Source: JAGQWW01 sp041392845 | GTDB lineage: Bacteria; Bacteroidota; Bacteroidia; Chitinophagales; Saprospiraceae | Reading direction: 5' to 3' | Assembly: GCA_041392845.1 (NCBI GenBank) | Contig: JAWKLG010000031.1 | Span: 7,069-71,068, forward strand | Length of the DNA: 64,000 nucleotides | In this document: positions 51,983-61,326 of the stretch, piece after piece | How positions within the stretch are numbered: position 1 is the stretch's first letter | Layout of the letters: every line of letters starts with the position of its first letter | Made by a program: the position numbers and the translations under genes | Notes under the pieces: model-generated | Databases searched by the model: none | The model's input: the letters and a program-made list of their open reading frames with translations, nothing else | What the model was told of the DNA's origin: nothing

Positions 51983-52933
51983 TTAATTAATTCTAAAATG
52001 TAGTATCGAATCAGTATCCCTAATTTGAAATCCGTTACAAACGAATTCTTTATCTTTAACAAATTCAACAGGAACAATGGTATCCCATTTAAAGTTATCT
52101 GTAAAGTTGAAAACTTTATATTGGATTGAATCAACTTTAAAAAAATTGTGATATTTCTTTTTTATAAGGATTATATCATTGCATCCAATTAAACTAACGG
52201 GAAATAAAAATTCATCTGAATTATCAATTAATTCTCTGAAAACTTCTTTCTCCTCATTAACATTGTAAATTGAGGTGCCAGCAGATATTAATTTTTCAAA
52301 ATCTTCATTTATAAAACCACCGAAATTCCAAGCAATATATTTTCCATCACTTGTAATAGCTGGAGCACTTTCCATGTTATAAGGCAATACAATACTTGAT
52401 CCTAATTTCTTCGCATCCTTGTCATAGATTTCAATTACAGTATTAATTATAATTGTTTCATGCGATTCATTTGAAACTTCAATATTAAAAACAGATATAC
52501 AATAATCTTTTTCTGTATAAACACCCCCGTAGCCTGTTAAAAAGGCTGGTGAATTATCCTTTAATTTCCTTGAGGGATACTCCCATTTTAAAAAAGAAGG
52601 AAGAGAACTTTTTGATGTCAATTTGTATTTTGGAAATCCAAAATCATCTTCTCCAATTTTTAGTAAATCAAGATCTTGAATCGGGTTAAAGTCTTTTATT
52701 TTGTAAGAAAGACAGGATTTTTTAAAAAATATTTCAGATTCTGAAGCTGGTTCGGTGATTTTAAGTTCAATATTACTTTCCAGGATTTGTTCTTCAAAAT
52801 TTTGAGGATTACTATCTAAAGAATCAATTAATACTTTAATTCCAACTTTAGAATCTACTGTATGTGTGGAATTCTCAGAGCAACGGGCAAGCATGATAAT
52901 TGAAAACGATATAACCAAAATCCTTAGGGTCAT
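51983..52933 (-). CDS. Lipoprotein, function unknown
   Basis: A 316-residue protein with a probable lipoprotein signal (MTLRILVISFSIIMLARCSEN, Cys about residue 19). The mature part has alternating charged and hydrophobic strands typical of an all-beta fold (possibly a propeller, e.g. SAPAITSDGKYIAWNFGG, about 185-202), but no family could be named. It is followed within 11 bp by the second small lipoprotein gene. Upstream there is a 122-bp AT-rich spacer ending at the terminator of the receptor gene. Probably one transcript of two lipoproteins. Confidence 0.65.
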   Translation of the reverse strand: MTLRILVISFSIIMLARCSENSTHTVDSKVGIKVLIDSLDSNPQNFEEQILESNIELKITEPASESEIFFKKSCLSYKIKDFNPIQDLDLLKIGEDDFGFPKYKLTSKSSLPSFLKWEYPSRKLKDNSPAFLTGYGGVYTEKDYCISVFNIEVSNESHETIIINTVIEIYDKDAKKLGSSIVLPYNMESAPAITSDGKYIAWNFGGFINEDFEKLISAGTSIYNVNEEKEVFRELIDNSDEFLFPVSLIGCNDIILIKKKYHNFFKVDSIQYKVFNFTDNFKWDTIVPVEFVKDKEFVCNGFQIRDTDSILHFRIN

Positions 52934-53055
52934 TGCTTTAGTAGTTTCATCCTATAAATATAAACTTAATTAAATTCTTAAGGAGTTAAAGCTGAATAGT
53001 TACACATTTAATTCACAATTAGATTAAATAGGTTCATACATATTTGTAGTACTAT

Positions 53056-53100
53056 AAAGAAGAAGCCGTCAAGAATGGTAATCTTGACGGCTTCTTCTTT
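53056..53100. terminator. Strong intrinsic terminator after the receptor gene
   Basis: Perfect 19-bp arms (53056-53074 and 53082-53100) around a 7-base loop, with T-rich sequence beyond on the minus strand. It lies 21 bp after the stop of the minus-strand receptor gene at 53121. Confidence 0.9.
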
Positions 53101-53120
53101 CATCATTTTTCCACAAAACC

Positions 53121-55553
53121 CTACTCCCCTCCTACACGATTCTTCTCGTCTTCCAGACCGGTTTTGCGTTTTCTGGATTTTACATTTTCGTTTCCGAAAT
53201 TGTAGCTTAAGCTGATGCTTCCTCTGCGGCTGTCCCAACGACCGCTTCCGAAACTTTTCAGGCCGTTGAATTCACTTTCGCCATCCCAACCGGTTTCGTA
53301 AAACAAGTCGCTTACTCCGATTCGAACGTTGAGTTTGTCATTCAAGAACTTGCGTTGCAAGCCCAGGTCAAGACTCCAGTTGGATTCATAACGGAAAACT
53401 CCTCCCCATATACCGGGGCCACTGTAGTATCCGCTAATTTCTCCTTTCAATTTCCAGGGCAATGTGAACGAACTCTGCTGGTAAAATGAATAGGTGAAAG
53501 CCTGAACATCTACTACGGCGCCATTGCCATAATCTGCCTGATTGTCGATGTAGCTTGCGCCGGCATTTACATACAAACTCCACCATTCGGTAATCTGAGT
53601 AGGAGCACTGATGTTTAAACTCACTAAATTTTGTTCTGCAAGATTCTCCCAGGTGATGAAACCTGCGCGGCTGTCTTCAGAGTCGGGTGCAATAAGTCGG
53701 GTGATTTGGTCCTCTGTTTTGCTGAAAGACAATTTAAAATTATAGCGGTATTTCAAAGTATATCCCAATTCAATATTGTTCACAATCTCTGGCCTCAGGA
53801 AGGGATTTCCCTTTTCAAAAGACAATTGTGAAATCTGGAAATTGAAGGGATTCAATACATTGTAATCCGGACGGTTGATTCTTCTGCCATAGTTCAATGA
53901 AAGCGTGTGCATGGGTTTTGCCTGCCAGGTCAAACCTGCACTAGGAAACCAACTCAAATAATCCAAAATTACCGGCGGCTCCTGCAGTTCCGGCAAAAAT
54001 GCCTGCAAATCTCCGGTAGCATCGGTCTTTTCTGCCCTGATACCTGCTGAATACTGTAGCGTTTTACTAATAGATCCAGCGTAATTGATATATCCGGCAT
54101 ATACACGCTCATCGTATTTGAAAATGTTGGACTTACGATCATTGCGCGTTTCTCCACCATTCATTACATCATAAAAAAGAAAGGTATTGTCTGAAATCAC
54201 CTGGCTTAGTTTGGTACCGGCACCAAGTGTTCCTCCCCACAATTTATCTTCATAATCCAACTTGAAAGTAGAAATACTGATGTCAGATGGCGTCTCAAAA
54301 GAGTTGATTATCTCCGTAAGTACTGTGGTTTCAGTTGGATCGTAATATAAATTTGGCTGATAACGCTCGCTATCGTTGTTGAAGGAACCATAGTCCAAAT
54401 CGACATTCAAAACCCTTCCTTTGGCATTGTCATATCGATAATTCAGGTTGTATGTACCTTGCATATTGCTGTTATCAGCAGTATTGGTGGCCACCAGGAT
54501 ACTGTCGATGTTATTGATGTCCGACTGAGGAGAAATTGCGATTCTGTTCAAAGAGGTATTGTGACGGGTATTTCGGTTTCCACCTACCAAAAATCCGATG
54601 GTATGCTGTTTTCCGATGAAAAAGTCAGTACCCAATTGATAATAAAGATTGTCCCAATCGTTGTTGTGGTTGTTGATTTCATCCAACCTGAGTCCATTCT
54701 GGTAAGAATCGAAAACCATTCTGTTGAATCCAGCACCATCTGCATACCCCAGGTTTCCGAAAACGTTTACCAGCTTGTTTCGGTAATTTCCGGTTCCGTT
54801 GATATTCGCTCTGTGGTATCTTCCTTGACTGTAAGTGGAACTCAAAGATCCATTGGCTCCAAATCTTTTGTCTCTCTTCAAACGAATGTCTATGATTCCG
54901 GCATTTCCTTCTGCTTCATATTTGGCTCCCGGATTGGTAATGATATCAATGCGGTCAATCTGTTCTGCAGTAAGGTTTTGTAAATAATTGCTCAAATCTG
55001 TTCCTGTCAAAGGCAGTCTTTTTCCATCTACATAAACCAAAACTCCTGATCGACCCAATACATTGACATTGTCATTGTTGTCGACGGTTACGCCCGGTGC
55101 TTTTCTTAAAAGGGAAAGTCCATCGGAACCTACACTGTTGATGGTTCCTTCTACATTGAAAACGGTTCTGTCGGGTTTGATTTCTACCATTGCTCTGCTG
55201 GCAGTAACGGTAGCTTCGGCAAGCTCGATAGAGGCAGGCTTGAATTTTAAAACGCCGAGATCCAAATCCTGATTTTCCGTAAGGTTGATATCAGCTTGAG
55301 TAAATGGATTTAATCCAACATAGGTAGCTTCTATATAAAATTTACCGGCAGGAAGTCCAACCATTTTAAAAATACCGGACTCGTCGGTGGTTTCAACTTT
55401 TACAAGATTGCTGTCAACTGTGTTATACAAAACGACATTGGCAAAGGCAATTGCCTGGCCATCGGCATCTTGTAACTGACCTTTAATACTGGCATTTTGG
55501 GAAAAGCCTGCCACACAGAAAGCAAGGCTTAAAAGGGTAATTAAACTTTTCAT
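53121..55553 (-). CDS. Outer-membrane beta-barrel receptor with carboxypeptidase-like N-terminal domain
   Basis: Start chosen at the ATG at 55551-55553, whose signal peptide (MKSLITLLSLAFCVAGFSQN) is clear; an in-frame upstream ATG adds 16 residues and is unlikely. The 810-residue product has a CarboxypepD_reg-like domain (about 22-105: ASIKGQLQDADGQAIAFANVVLYN), a plug domain (about 115-210, GSDGLSLLRKAPGVTVDNNDNVNVLGRSGVLVYVDG) and a large beta-barrel (NYGRRINRPDYNVLNPF and many aromatic strand ends). It is a TonB-dependent-receptor relative without an obvious TonB box or SusD partner, of the OMP_b-brl_3 kind. Substrate unknown. The lipoprotein genes downstream are separated from it by a terminator. 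Confidence 0.92.
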   Translation of the reverse strand: MKSLITLLSLAFCVAGFSQNASIKGQLQDADGQAIAFANVVLYNTVDSNLVKVETTDESGIFKMVGLPAGKFYIEATYVGLNPFTQADINLTENQDLDLGVLKFKPASIELAEATVTASRAMVEIKPDRTVFNVEGTINSVGSDGLSLLRKAPGVTVDNNDNVNVLGRSGVLVYVDGKRLPLTGTDLSNYLQNLTAEQIDRIDIITNPGAKYEAEGNAGIIDIRLKRDKRFGANGSLSSTYSQGRYHRANINGTGNYRNKLVNVFGNLGYADGAGFNRMVFDSYQNGLRLDEINNHNNDWDNLYYQLGTDFFIGKQHTIGFLVGGNRNTRHNTSLNRIAISPQSDINNIDSILVATNTADNSNMQGTYNLNYRYDNAKGRVLNVDLDYGSFNNDSERYQPNLYYDPTETTVLTEIINSFETPSDISISTFKLDYEDKLWGGTLGAGTKLSQVISDNTFLFYDVMNGGETRNDRKSNIFKYDERVYAGYINYAGSISKTLQYSAGIRAEKTDATGDLQAFLPELQEPPVILDYLSWFPSAGLTWQAKPMHTLSLNYGRRINRPDYNVLNPFNFQISQLSFEKGNPFLRPEIVNNIELGYTLKYRYNFKLSFSKTEDQITRLIAPDSEDSRAGFITWENLAEQNLVSLNISAPTQITEWWSLYVNAGASYIDNQADYGNGAVVDVQAFTYSFYQQSSFTLPWKLKGEISGYYSGPGIWGGVFRYESNWSLDLGLQRKFLNDKLNVRIGVSDLFYETGWDGESEFNGLKSFGSGRWDSRRGSISLSYNFGNENVKSRKRKTGLEDEKNRVGGE

Positions 55554-55687
55554 ACAGGTCTTATTGGTGATAATTTCAATTCGGCCTGCAAGATGCACCA
55601 AAGACAGTTAATTGGTGTGCTATTTTAGATAAATGGACCCCGCTAAGTGATAAAGGGTTGACTTTGATGTAAAAGTTTGGTCAAATT

Positions 55688-56392
55688 TTACAAATACTCT
55701 TCCAACACCACCCAGATGTTCTCTGCCACGATTTTTTCACCTGCTGCATTAGGATGTATCCCATCGTCCTGATTCATTTCAGGAATTCCTCCAACGCCAT
55801 CCAAAAAAAATGGAATCAACCCTGCATTGTATTCTTTGGCAAGATCAGAGAAGATAGATTTAAACTCGTCCGTGTATTCTTTTCCCATGTTTGGCGGCGC
55901 CAACATGCCGGCTATGATGATGTCGACATCAGGATTGGCTTTTTTTACTTTGTCTAAAATGCCTTTTAAATTTTCGCGGGTAGATTTTAAATCTATACCC
56001 CGCAAGGCATCGTTGGCACCGAGTTCCAATACAAAAATATCGACCTGTTGCTGCAACACCCAGTCAATTCTTCCCAATCCGCCGGCTGTGGTTTCGCCAC
56101 TCAGGCCGGCATTGACAACTGTATACGGAAGATTAAAACTGTCGATGCGTTCATCTATGATATGCGTAAATGTTTCATCTTCTTCCAGACCGTAACCGGC
56201 GGTCAGACTGTTTCCAAAAAACAAAATGACCCTTTCATTGCTTTGTTTTTCTTTGGAAGAATCTTCTGTTGATGTAGTTTCAGAAGCGGATGTCTCCTGC
56301 TTTTCAGCTTCATTGCTACAAGCAAAAAAGAACAATATTCCTATGAAAAAAAGGACTTTAAAAAGGGGGAAACGGGAACAATTCTTTACCAT
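55688..56392 (-). CDS. TesA-like SGNH esterase lipoprotein
   Basis: The 234-residue protein has a lipoprotein signal (FFACSNEAE, Cys about 26) and an SGNH hydrolase fold: block I FFGNSLTAGYGL with the nucleophile Ser (about 61-63), the Gly block, LGANDALRG (Asn block) and DGIHPNAAG (catalytic Asp-His). Such enzymes hydrolyse acyl or aryl esters and thioesters in the periplasm (E. coli TesA). It is divergent from a YbbA/YbbP-type ABC exporter, the same arrangement as tesA-ybbA-ybbP in Gammaproteobacteria, supporting the assignment. The cellular substrate is unknown. Confidence 0.9.
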   Translation of the reverse strand: MVKNCSRFPLFKVLFFIGILFFFACSNEAEKQETSASETTSTEDSSKEKQSNERVILFFGNSLTAGYGLEEDETFTHIIDERIDSFNLPYTVVNAGLSGETTAGGLGRIDWVLQQQVDIFVLELGANDALRGIDLKSTRENLKGILDKVKKANPDVDIIIAGMLAPPNMGKEYTDEFKSIFSDLAKEYNAGLIPFFLDGVGGIPEMNQDDGIHPNAAGEKIVAENIWVVLEEYL

Positions 56393-56511
56393 TTTCTTTC
56401 TTTATCTATTAAAAGAGTTGATTCGTACATAAATCGGCTACCAGTACAACCTTTCAGGGTTCCGATTATTTAGTTTAGCAAATTCATTTACAAGTGTAAC
56501 CATTTTTAAAA

Positions 56512-57207
56512 ATGCAGGAAGTACTATCTGTTGAAAATTTAACAAAGACCTATAAATCTGGTTCGAAAGAGCTGACGGTTTTGAACGATATTAATTTTTC
56601 CATTGCTCAGGGTGAGTCATTGGCCATTGTCGGATCTTCCGGAAGCGGAAAAACCACTTTGCTGGGTTTGTGTGCGGGTTTGGATACTCCTTCTCTAGGA
56701 AGTGTGAGCCTTTACGGCAAAAAATTAGGTAGCCTCTCGGAAGACGAACGTGCTGCCTTGAGAAACGAATATGTAGGATTTATTTTTCAAAACTTTCAAC
56801 TGGTTCCTACCCTTACTGCACTTGAAAATGTGATGATTCCCTTGGAATTAAATGGAAAACCACATCCTGCTAAAACTGCCAAAGAGCTATTGGCAAGGGT
56901 TGGATTGGGCGATCGGTATGACCATTATCCCAGTCAACTTTCCGGTGGTGAACAACAAAGGGTTTCTTTGGCGAGGGCATTCAGCAATGCTCCAAAATTG
57001 TTGTTTGCGGATGAGCCAACCGGAAACCTCGACGACGATACCAGCGGCAGCATTGAAGATTTGCTTTTTGAGTTGAATCGCGAAAACGGAACCACCCTTA
57101 TCATCGTTACTCACGACAATGAACTGGCTGCAAAAACCAACCGCATCATTCGCCTGAAAGGTGGACACAGTATTTCAGACACACAAAATGTAAAGACTGC
57201 CCAATGA
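56512..57207 (+). CDS. ABC exporter ATP-binding protein (YbbA/LolD type)
   Basis: The 231-residue ATPase has Walker A GSSGSGKTTLLGL (about 41-53), Q-loop, signature LSGGEQQRVSLARAF and Walker B LLFADEPTGNLD followed by VTHDNELA. The sequence belongs to the MacB/LolD/YbbA group that pairs with FtsX-type permeases. It overlaps the permease gene by four bases, the usual coupling. Together with the divergent TesA-like gene it mirrors the tesA-ybbA-ybbP locus. The exported substrate of YbbAP relatives is unsettled; lipids or arylesters are suggested. Confidence 0.93.
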   Translation: MQEVLSVENLTKTYKSGSKELTVLNDINFSIAQGESLAIVGSSGSGKTTLLGLCAGLDTPSLGSVSLYGKKLGSLSEDERAALRNEYVGFIFQNFQLVPTLTALENVMIPLELNGKPHPAKTAKELLARVGLGDRYDHYPSQLSGGEQQRVSLARAFSNAPKLLFADEPTGNLDDDTSGSIEDLLFELNRENGTTLIIVTHDNELAAKTNRIIRLKGGHSISDTQNVKTAQ

Positions 57208-59735
57208 GTCAATTTTCTTTTTTAGCAAAAACAGCTTATCGGGACAGTCGAAGAAATCGTGGCAAACTGGCCATGTTTATGTCCTCCATCATACTGGGAA
57301 TCGCCGCCCTGGTGGCCATCAATTCCTTTAATTACAATCTGGTAGAGGATGTAGACGAGCAGGCTTTGTCGATACTTGGAGCAGATTATGTGGTATCGGG
57401 CAACAACCTTCCCAATGATGAGGTAAAGTCCATGCTCGATTCTCTGCCAGGCGATACGGCCAAGTTGATAGAATTATTTTCCATGTCCTTCATGCCGAAG
57501 GAAGAGCAAACCCAATTTGTAAGGATAAAAGCAGTAAAAGGGGCCTATCCGTTTTATGGAAAAATGGTAACCGAACCCACCAATGCTGCTCAATCTTTTA
57601 AAGGTGGTAACCAGGCACTGGTAGATGAGGGTATGATGATCAATTACAACTTGCAGGTGGGTGACAGCATCCGCCTGGGTTCCAAGTCTTTTTTAATTAA
57701 AGGAAAATTGATTTCGGCGGTTGGAAGTACCGGAGCTGCAGCTGCTTTTGCCCCCAGTGTTTTTATAGATTACGATGATTTGGAAGCGACCAAATTGGTG
57801 CAACCCGGATCATTGTTGGATTATAATTTTTATTGGAAACTTCCTAAAGATTTTGAAATCGATCAATGGGATGAGGCAAGGAAAACTTCTTTTAGAAATT
57901 CCAGTCTACGGTCTACAACTCTGGCCGAACAAAAAAGGGAACTCAGCGAAGCTTTTTCTAATTTGAATTACTTTTTAAATCTCGTAGCACTGGTTTCGCT
58001 GCTGTTGGGATGTATTGGCGTAGCCAGTAGTGTGTTTATTTATGTAAAAACCAAGATAAATTCTATAGCCATATTCAGATGCCTGGGGATGAAAGGCAAT
58101 CAGGCATTCACCATTTACTTTTTACAGATTTTTGTATTGGGAGCCATCGGTGTACTGGTCGGTGCCTTTCTGGGCTCGGCTATACAGTTGTTGATTCCGG
58201 TGGTGCTGAGCGATTTATTGCCCTTTGAAGTTACCACTGATATTTCCTGGCGAGCTATTGGCGAAGGCGTAAGCATTGGTTTGATAATCACCACTTTGTT
58301 TGCTTTGCTTCCTTTGGTGAGTGTAAGAAAAATCAGTCCGCTTCGAACCTTGCGCACCAATTATGAAGGCGACACCCAGGACAGAGATCCTTTGACCTGG
58401 ATCATCAACATCGCCATCGTTTTGTTTGTCTTTCTCTTTTTGTGGAGGCTGACATCAGAAGTAATGACTGCTGCCGGATTTACGGCCGGATTGATAGCAG
58501 CCTTTTTGTTGTTGTGGGCCGTGTCTAAATTGATCATTTGGGCGGTGAAGAAGTTTTTCCCAAGGCATTGGAGTTTTGTATTGAGGCAAGGACTGTCCAA
58601 CCTGTTTCGGCCCAACAATCAGACCCAGACCTTATTGGTATCTATTGGATTGGGCACCTCAATTCTGACGACCTTGTTTATTATACAAGGACTGTTATTG
58701 AACAATGTAGCTCAAATGGATGTGGGCAAACAGCCCAATGTCATTTTGTACGGCATAGAGAAGAGTCAAAGTCAGGGCGTCGAAGAATTGACGGATAAAT
58801 ACGATTTGCCGGTTATCCAAAACGTACCCATAGTGACCATGAAAGTAGAAGCCTGGAAAGGAAAGTCCAAGCTGGAATGGTTGCAGGATACTACTACTAA
58901 AACCCGTTTTTGGGCGGCCAACCGCGAAGCCAGGGTTACCTATCGCGATACCTTGGACGAAAGTGAAAAACTGGTAAAGGGCAGCATGCCAAAACATGTA
59001 AATCCCGGCGACTCGGTTTTTATTTCTGTCGATGAAGGCTGGGCAGAAGGATTAAATCTGGACATTGGAGACGAAGTAGTTTTCAATGTGCAGGGTACGC
59101 GAATAAAAACTTACATAGGAGCCTTCCGTGATATTGAATTCCGCTCCATGGCGACCCGCTTCTTTGTGGTTTTTCCAACCGGAGTGTTGGAGAAAGCACC
59201 GCAGTTTATGGTGGTGGTCACCAAGTCGCCCGACAATACCACTACGGCTCAGTACAGACGGGAGGTGGTGAAGAATTTCCCCAATGTGTCGGTGGTGGAT
59301 TTGGGTAGTATTTTGGCTGCAGTGGGAGAGATCCTGAAAAAAGTGAGTTACATCATCCAGTTCATGGCCGCATTCAGCATTTTGACCGGCTTGATAGTAT
59401 TGTTGAGTTCCTTGCTGTTGAGCAAATACCAGCGTATCAAAGAAAGTGTCTTATTGAGAACTTTAGGTGCCAGCCGAAGGCAAATTTTACGCATCAACGC
59501 TACCGAATATGCCTTGTTGGGAGCCCTGTCTGCAGCCACCGGAATTTTCATATCCATTGCCGGATCTTACCTGCTAGCCACTTTCCAACTGGAGATGGAC
59601 TACAACATCAACTGGCTGCCCATCCTTGCCATTTTCTTCATTGTGACAGGTTTGACAGTGTTGATTGGATTGTTTAATTCGAAAGAAGTAGTGAGTAAGT
59701 CTCCTTTGGAGGTTTTGAGGAATGAGGTGGGGTAA
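57204..59735 (+). CDS. FtsX-domain ABC permease (YbbP type)
   Basis: The 843-residue protein starts with a short N-terminal membrane segment (about 20-45), a periplasmic part, three membrane helices around 255-380 with an FtsX domain, and a central pair (about 410-440, 465-490). A second large periplasmic domain follows, then four C-terminal helices (about 730-835). The length and doubled FtsX layout match YbbP/YbhR-like permeases rather than LolCE. It overlaps the ATPase gene by four bases (ATGA). The last codon is followed by a 398-bp spacer before the RND adaptor gene. It is expected in the inner membrane. Confidence 0.93.
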   Translation: MSQFSFLAKTAYRDSRRNRGKLAMFMSSIILGIAALVAINSFNYNLVEDVDEQALSILGADYVVSGNNLPNDEVKSMLDSLPGDTAKLIELFSMSFMPKEEQTQFVRIKAVKGAYPFYGKMVTEPTNAAQSFKGGNQALVDEGMMINYNLQVGDSIRLGSKSFLIKGKLISAVGSTGAAAAFAPSVFIDYDDLEATKLVQPGSLLDYNFYWKLPKDFEIDQWDEARKTSFRNSSLRSTTLAEQKRELSEAFSNLNYFLNLVALVSLLLGCIGVASSVFIYVKTKINSIAIFRCLGMKGNQAFTIYFLQIFVLGAIGVLVGAFLGSAIQLLIPVVLSDLLPFEVTTDISWRAIGEGVSIGLIITTLFALLPLVSVRKISPLRTLRTNYEGDTQDRDPLTWIINIAIVLFVFLFLWRLTSEVMTAAGFTAGLIAAFLLLWAVSKLIIWAVKKFFPRHWSFVLRQGLSNLFRPNNQTQTLLVSIGLGTSILTTLFIIQGLLLNNVAQMDVGKQPNVILYGIEKSQSQGVEELTDKYDLPVIQNVPIVTMKVEAWKGKSKLEWLQDTTTKTRFWAANREARVTYRDTLDESEKLVKGSMPKHVNPGDSVFISVDEGWAEGLNLDIGDEVVFNVQGTRIKTYIGAFRDIEFRSMATRFFVVFPTGVLEKAPQFMVVVTKSPDNTTTAQYRREVVKNFPNVSVVDLGSILAAVGEILKKVSYIIQFMAAFSILTGLIVLLSSLLLSKYQRIKESVLLRTLGASRRQILRINATEYALLGALSAATGIFISIAGSYLLATFQLEMDYNINWLPILAIFFIVTGLTVLIGLFNSKEVVSKSPLEVLRNEVG

Positions 59736-60133
59736 TCAAAGGAGTAAAAGCATCCCATTTATCAAACCTCACTACCCTTCTTTTAACCCTTTTACTTTTC
59801 GTCAAAAAAAAGACCTTAAACAGTACTTTTTTTTAAAATTTCAGGGTCGGTAAAACTTTGAAGGTTGTCTATGCATTAATATTGCTCGAACTAAAGAATT
59901 GGAGTGTTTGAGTGATGATAGTTTGTCCTTTCATTTATCCGGTAAATTTATTTCCAGCTTTCCTTTTCTAAAAAATTCGAGCCTACATACACCTTATTTT
60001 TTAAAATCACTGAACAAATAGTCACAAAAGGCGGTCAAGTAGGCAGACCTTTCCAAAAATTGTCCTTGTGTTCTTTGTTAGGTCGCAATGACCTTGCATT
60101 TTCAATTTATTTGCGCCTTAATTTTTATTTAAA
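59736..60133. other. 398-bp intergenic region upstream of the RND operon
   Basis: No gene is seen. The region is AT-rich with a T-run near 59824-59832. A small inverted repeat aggtc-gcaat-gacct (60080-60094) lies 40 bp upstream of the adaptor start and could be a repressor site. No TetR or MarR gene is in view, so this is weak. No convincing -33/-7 pair is seen. Confidence 0.4.
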
Positions 60134-61300
60134 ATGATATCTAACCAACAAACCCTGGGATGGATAATTGTGAGTTTAATTGTTTCATTATTCTTCCTTC
60201 AATCTTGCTCAGAACCCTTTAAAGCAAATTCCGCTAGCAATAATTCCGGACCCAAAGAATATCCTGTTTACACTGTGGCAATAGATTCCGTAACTACTCA
60301 TCAGTCCTATCCAGCCACCATTGAAGGTGTCCAAACGGTTGAATTGCGACCTCGTGTTTCCGGATATTTAGAAGAAATTTATGTAGACGAAGGTGCCACA
60401 GTTAAGAAGGGACAAACTCTATTTAAAATAAATGGAGATGAATTTTTACAACAGGTTAATGTTGCAAAGGCAAGTGTAGCAGTTGCAGAAGCAAAGGTTA
60501 ATACAGCCAAAATGGAAGTTGAAAAACAAAGGCCTTTGGTGGAAAAAGGAATTGTTAGTGATTATAACTTAACTGCTGCCCAATTTGCACAGGAGTCTGC
60601 AGAAGCAGAGCTACAACAAGCGAAGGCAAACCTTGACAATGCCTACACCAATTTAAATTATACGAATGTAAAAAGTCCTACCAATGGGATCATCGGTACC
60701 ATTCCCTATCGAATAGGGTCCCTGGTTGGAAGCTCAAATGCAGAGCCATTAACCATTATTGCAGACATCAGCGAGGTCAGGGCTTATTTTGCAGTGAATG
60801 AAAAGGATTTTCTGGAATTATCAAAAGATGTTTTGAAAACCAAAAAGCCGGACAAGAATCCTCCAAAGGTAAATTTGGTATTGGCCGATGGTTCTGAATA
60901 TCCTTATTCAGGTAAAATTGATGCCATAAGTGGTTTGATAAATCAGTCTACAGGTTCAGCAACCTTGCGTGCTACTTTTAAAAATCCTGATGGTCTTTTG
61001 AGAAGTGGAAGTAGTGCTACGATCAAAATTCCTTCAAAATTGGATTCGGTTATTGTTGTTCCCCAGTCTTCAACTTTTGAAGTCCAAAATAAGAGGATCC
61101 TTTATGTTGTAGAAGAAGAAAATAAGGTCACTTCAAGGGTGATTAAGGTAGATCCGGATGATTCCGGAAAACTATTCATAGTGAAAGAAGGCCTTCAGTC
61201 GGGTGAAAAAATTGTCTTGGATGGCATAAACGCTTTAAAAGATGACACCGAAATCATTCCGGTTGAAACTGAACCTGACCATCTTAATTCCACCCGATAA
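60134..61300 (+). CDS. RND efflux periplasmic adaptor (AcrA/MexA type)
   Basis: The 388-residue protein has a lipoprotein signal (VSLFFLQSCSEP, Cys about 25) and the adaptor layout. It has a lipoyl-like segment RVSGYLEEIYVDEGATVKKGQTLFKI (about 75-100), an alpha-hairpin (about 105-165), a second lipoyl half (GIIGTIPYRIGSLVG) and a beta-barrel (about 215-320). It ends in the membrane-proximal domain. Together with the next gene it would form a tripartite pump with an outer-membrane factor, probably encoded beyond the window. The gap to the pump gene is 26 bp. Confidence 0.95.
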   Translation: MISNQQTLGWIIVSLIVSLFFLQSCSEPFKANSASNNSGPKEYPVYTVAIDSVTTHQSYPATIEGVQTVELRPRVSGYLEEIYVDEGATVKKGQTLFKINGDEFLQQVNVAKASVAVAEAKVNTAKMEVEKQRPLVEKGIVSDYNLTAAQFAQESAEAELQQAKANLDNAYTNLNYTNVKSPTNGIIGTIPYRIGSLVGSSNAEPLTIIADISEVRAYFAVNEKDFLELSKDVLKTKKPDKNPPKVNLVLADGSEYPYSGKIDAISGLINQSTGSATLRATFKNPDGLLRSGSSATIKIPSKLDSVIVVPQSSTFEVQNKRILYVVEEENKVTSRVIKVDPDDSGKLFIVKEGLQSGEKIVLDGINALKDDTEIIPVETEPDHLNSTR

Positions 61301-61326
61301 AACGGGAAAAACTCAATCATAACCTG

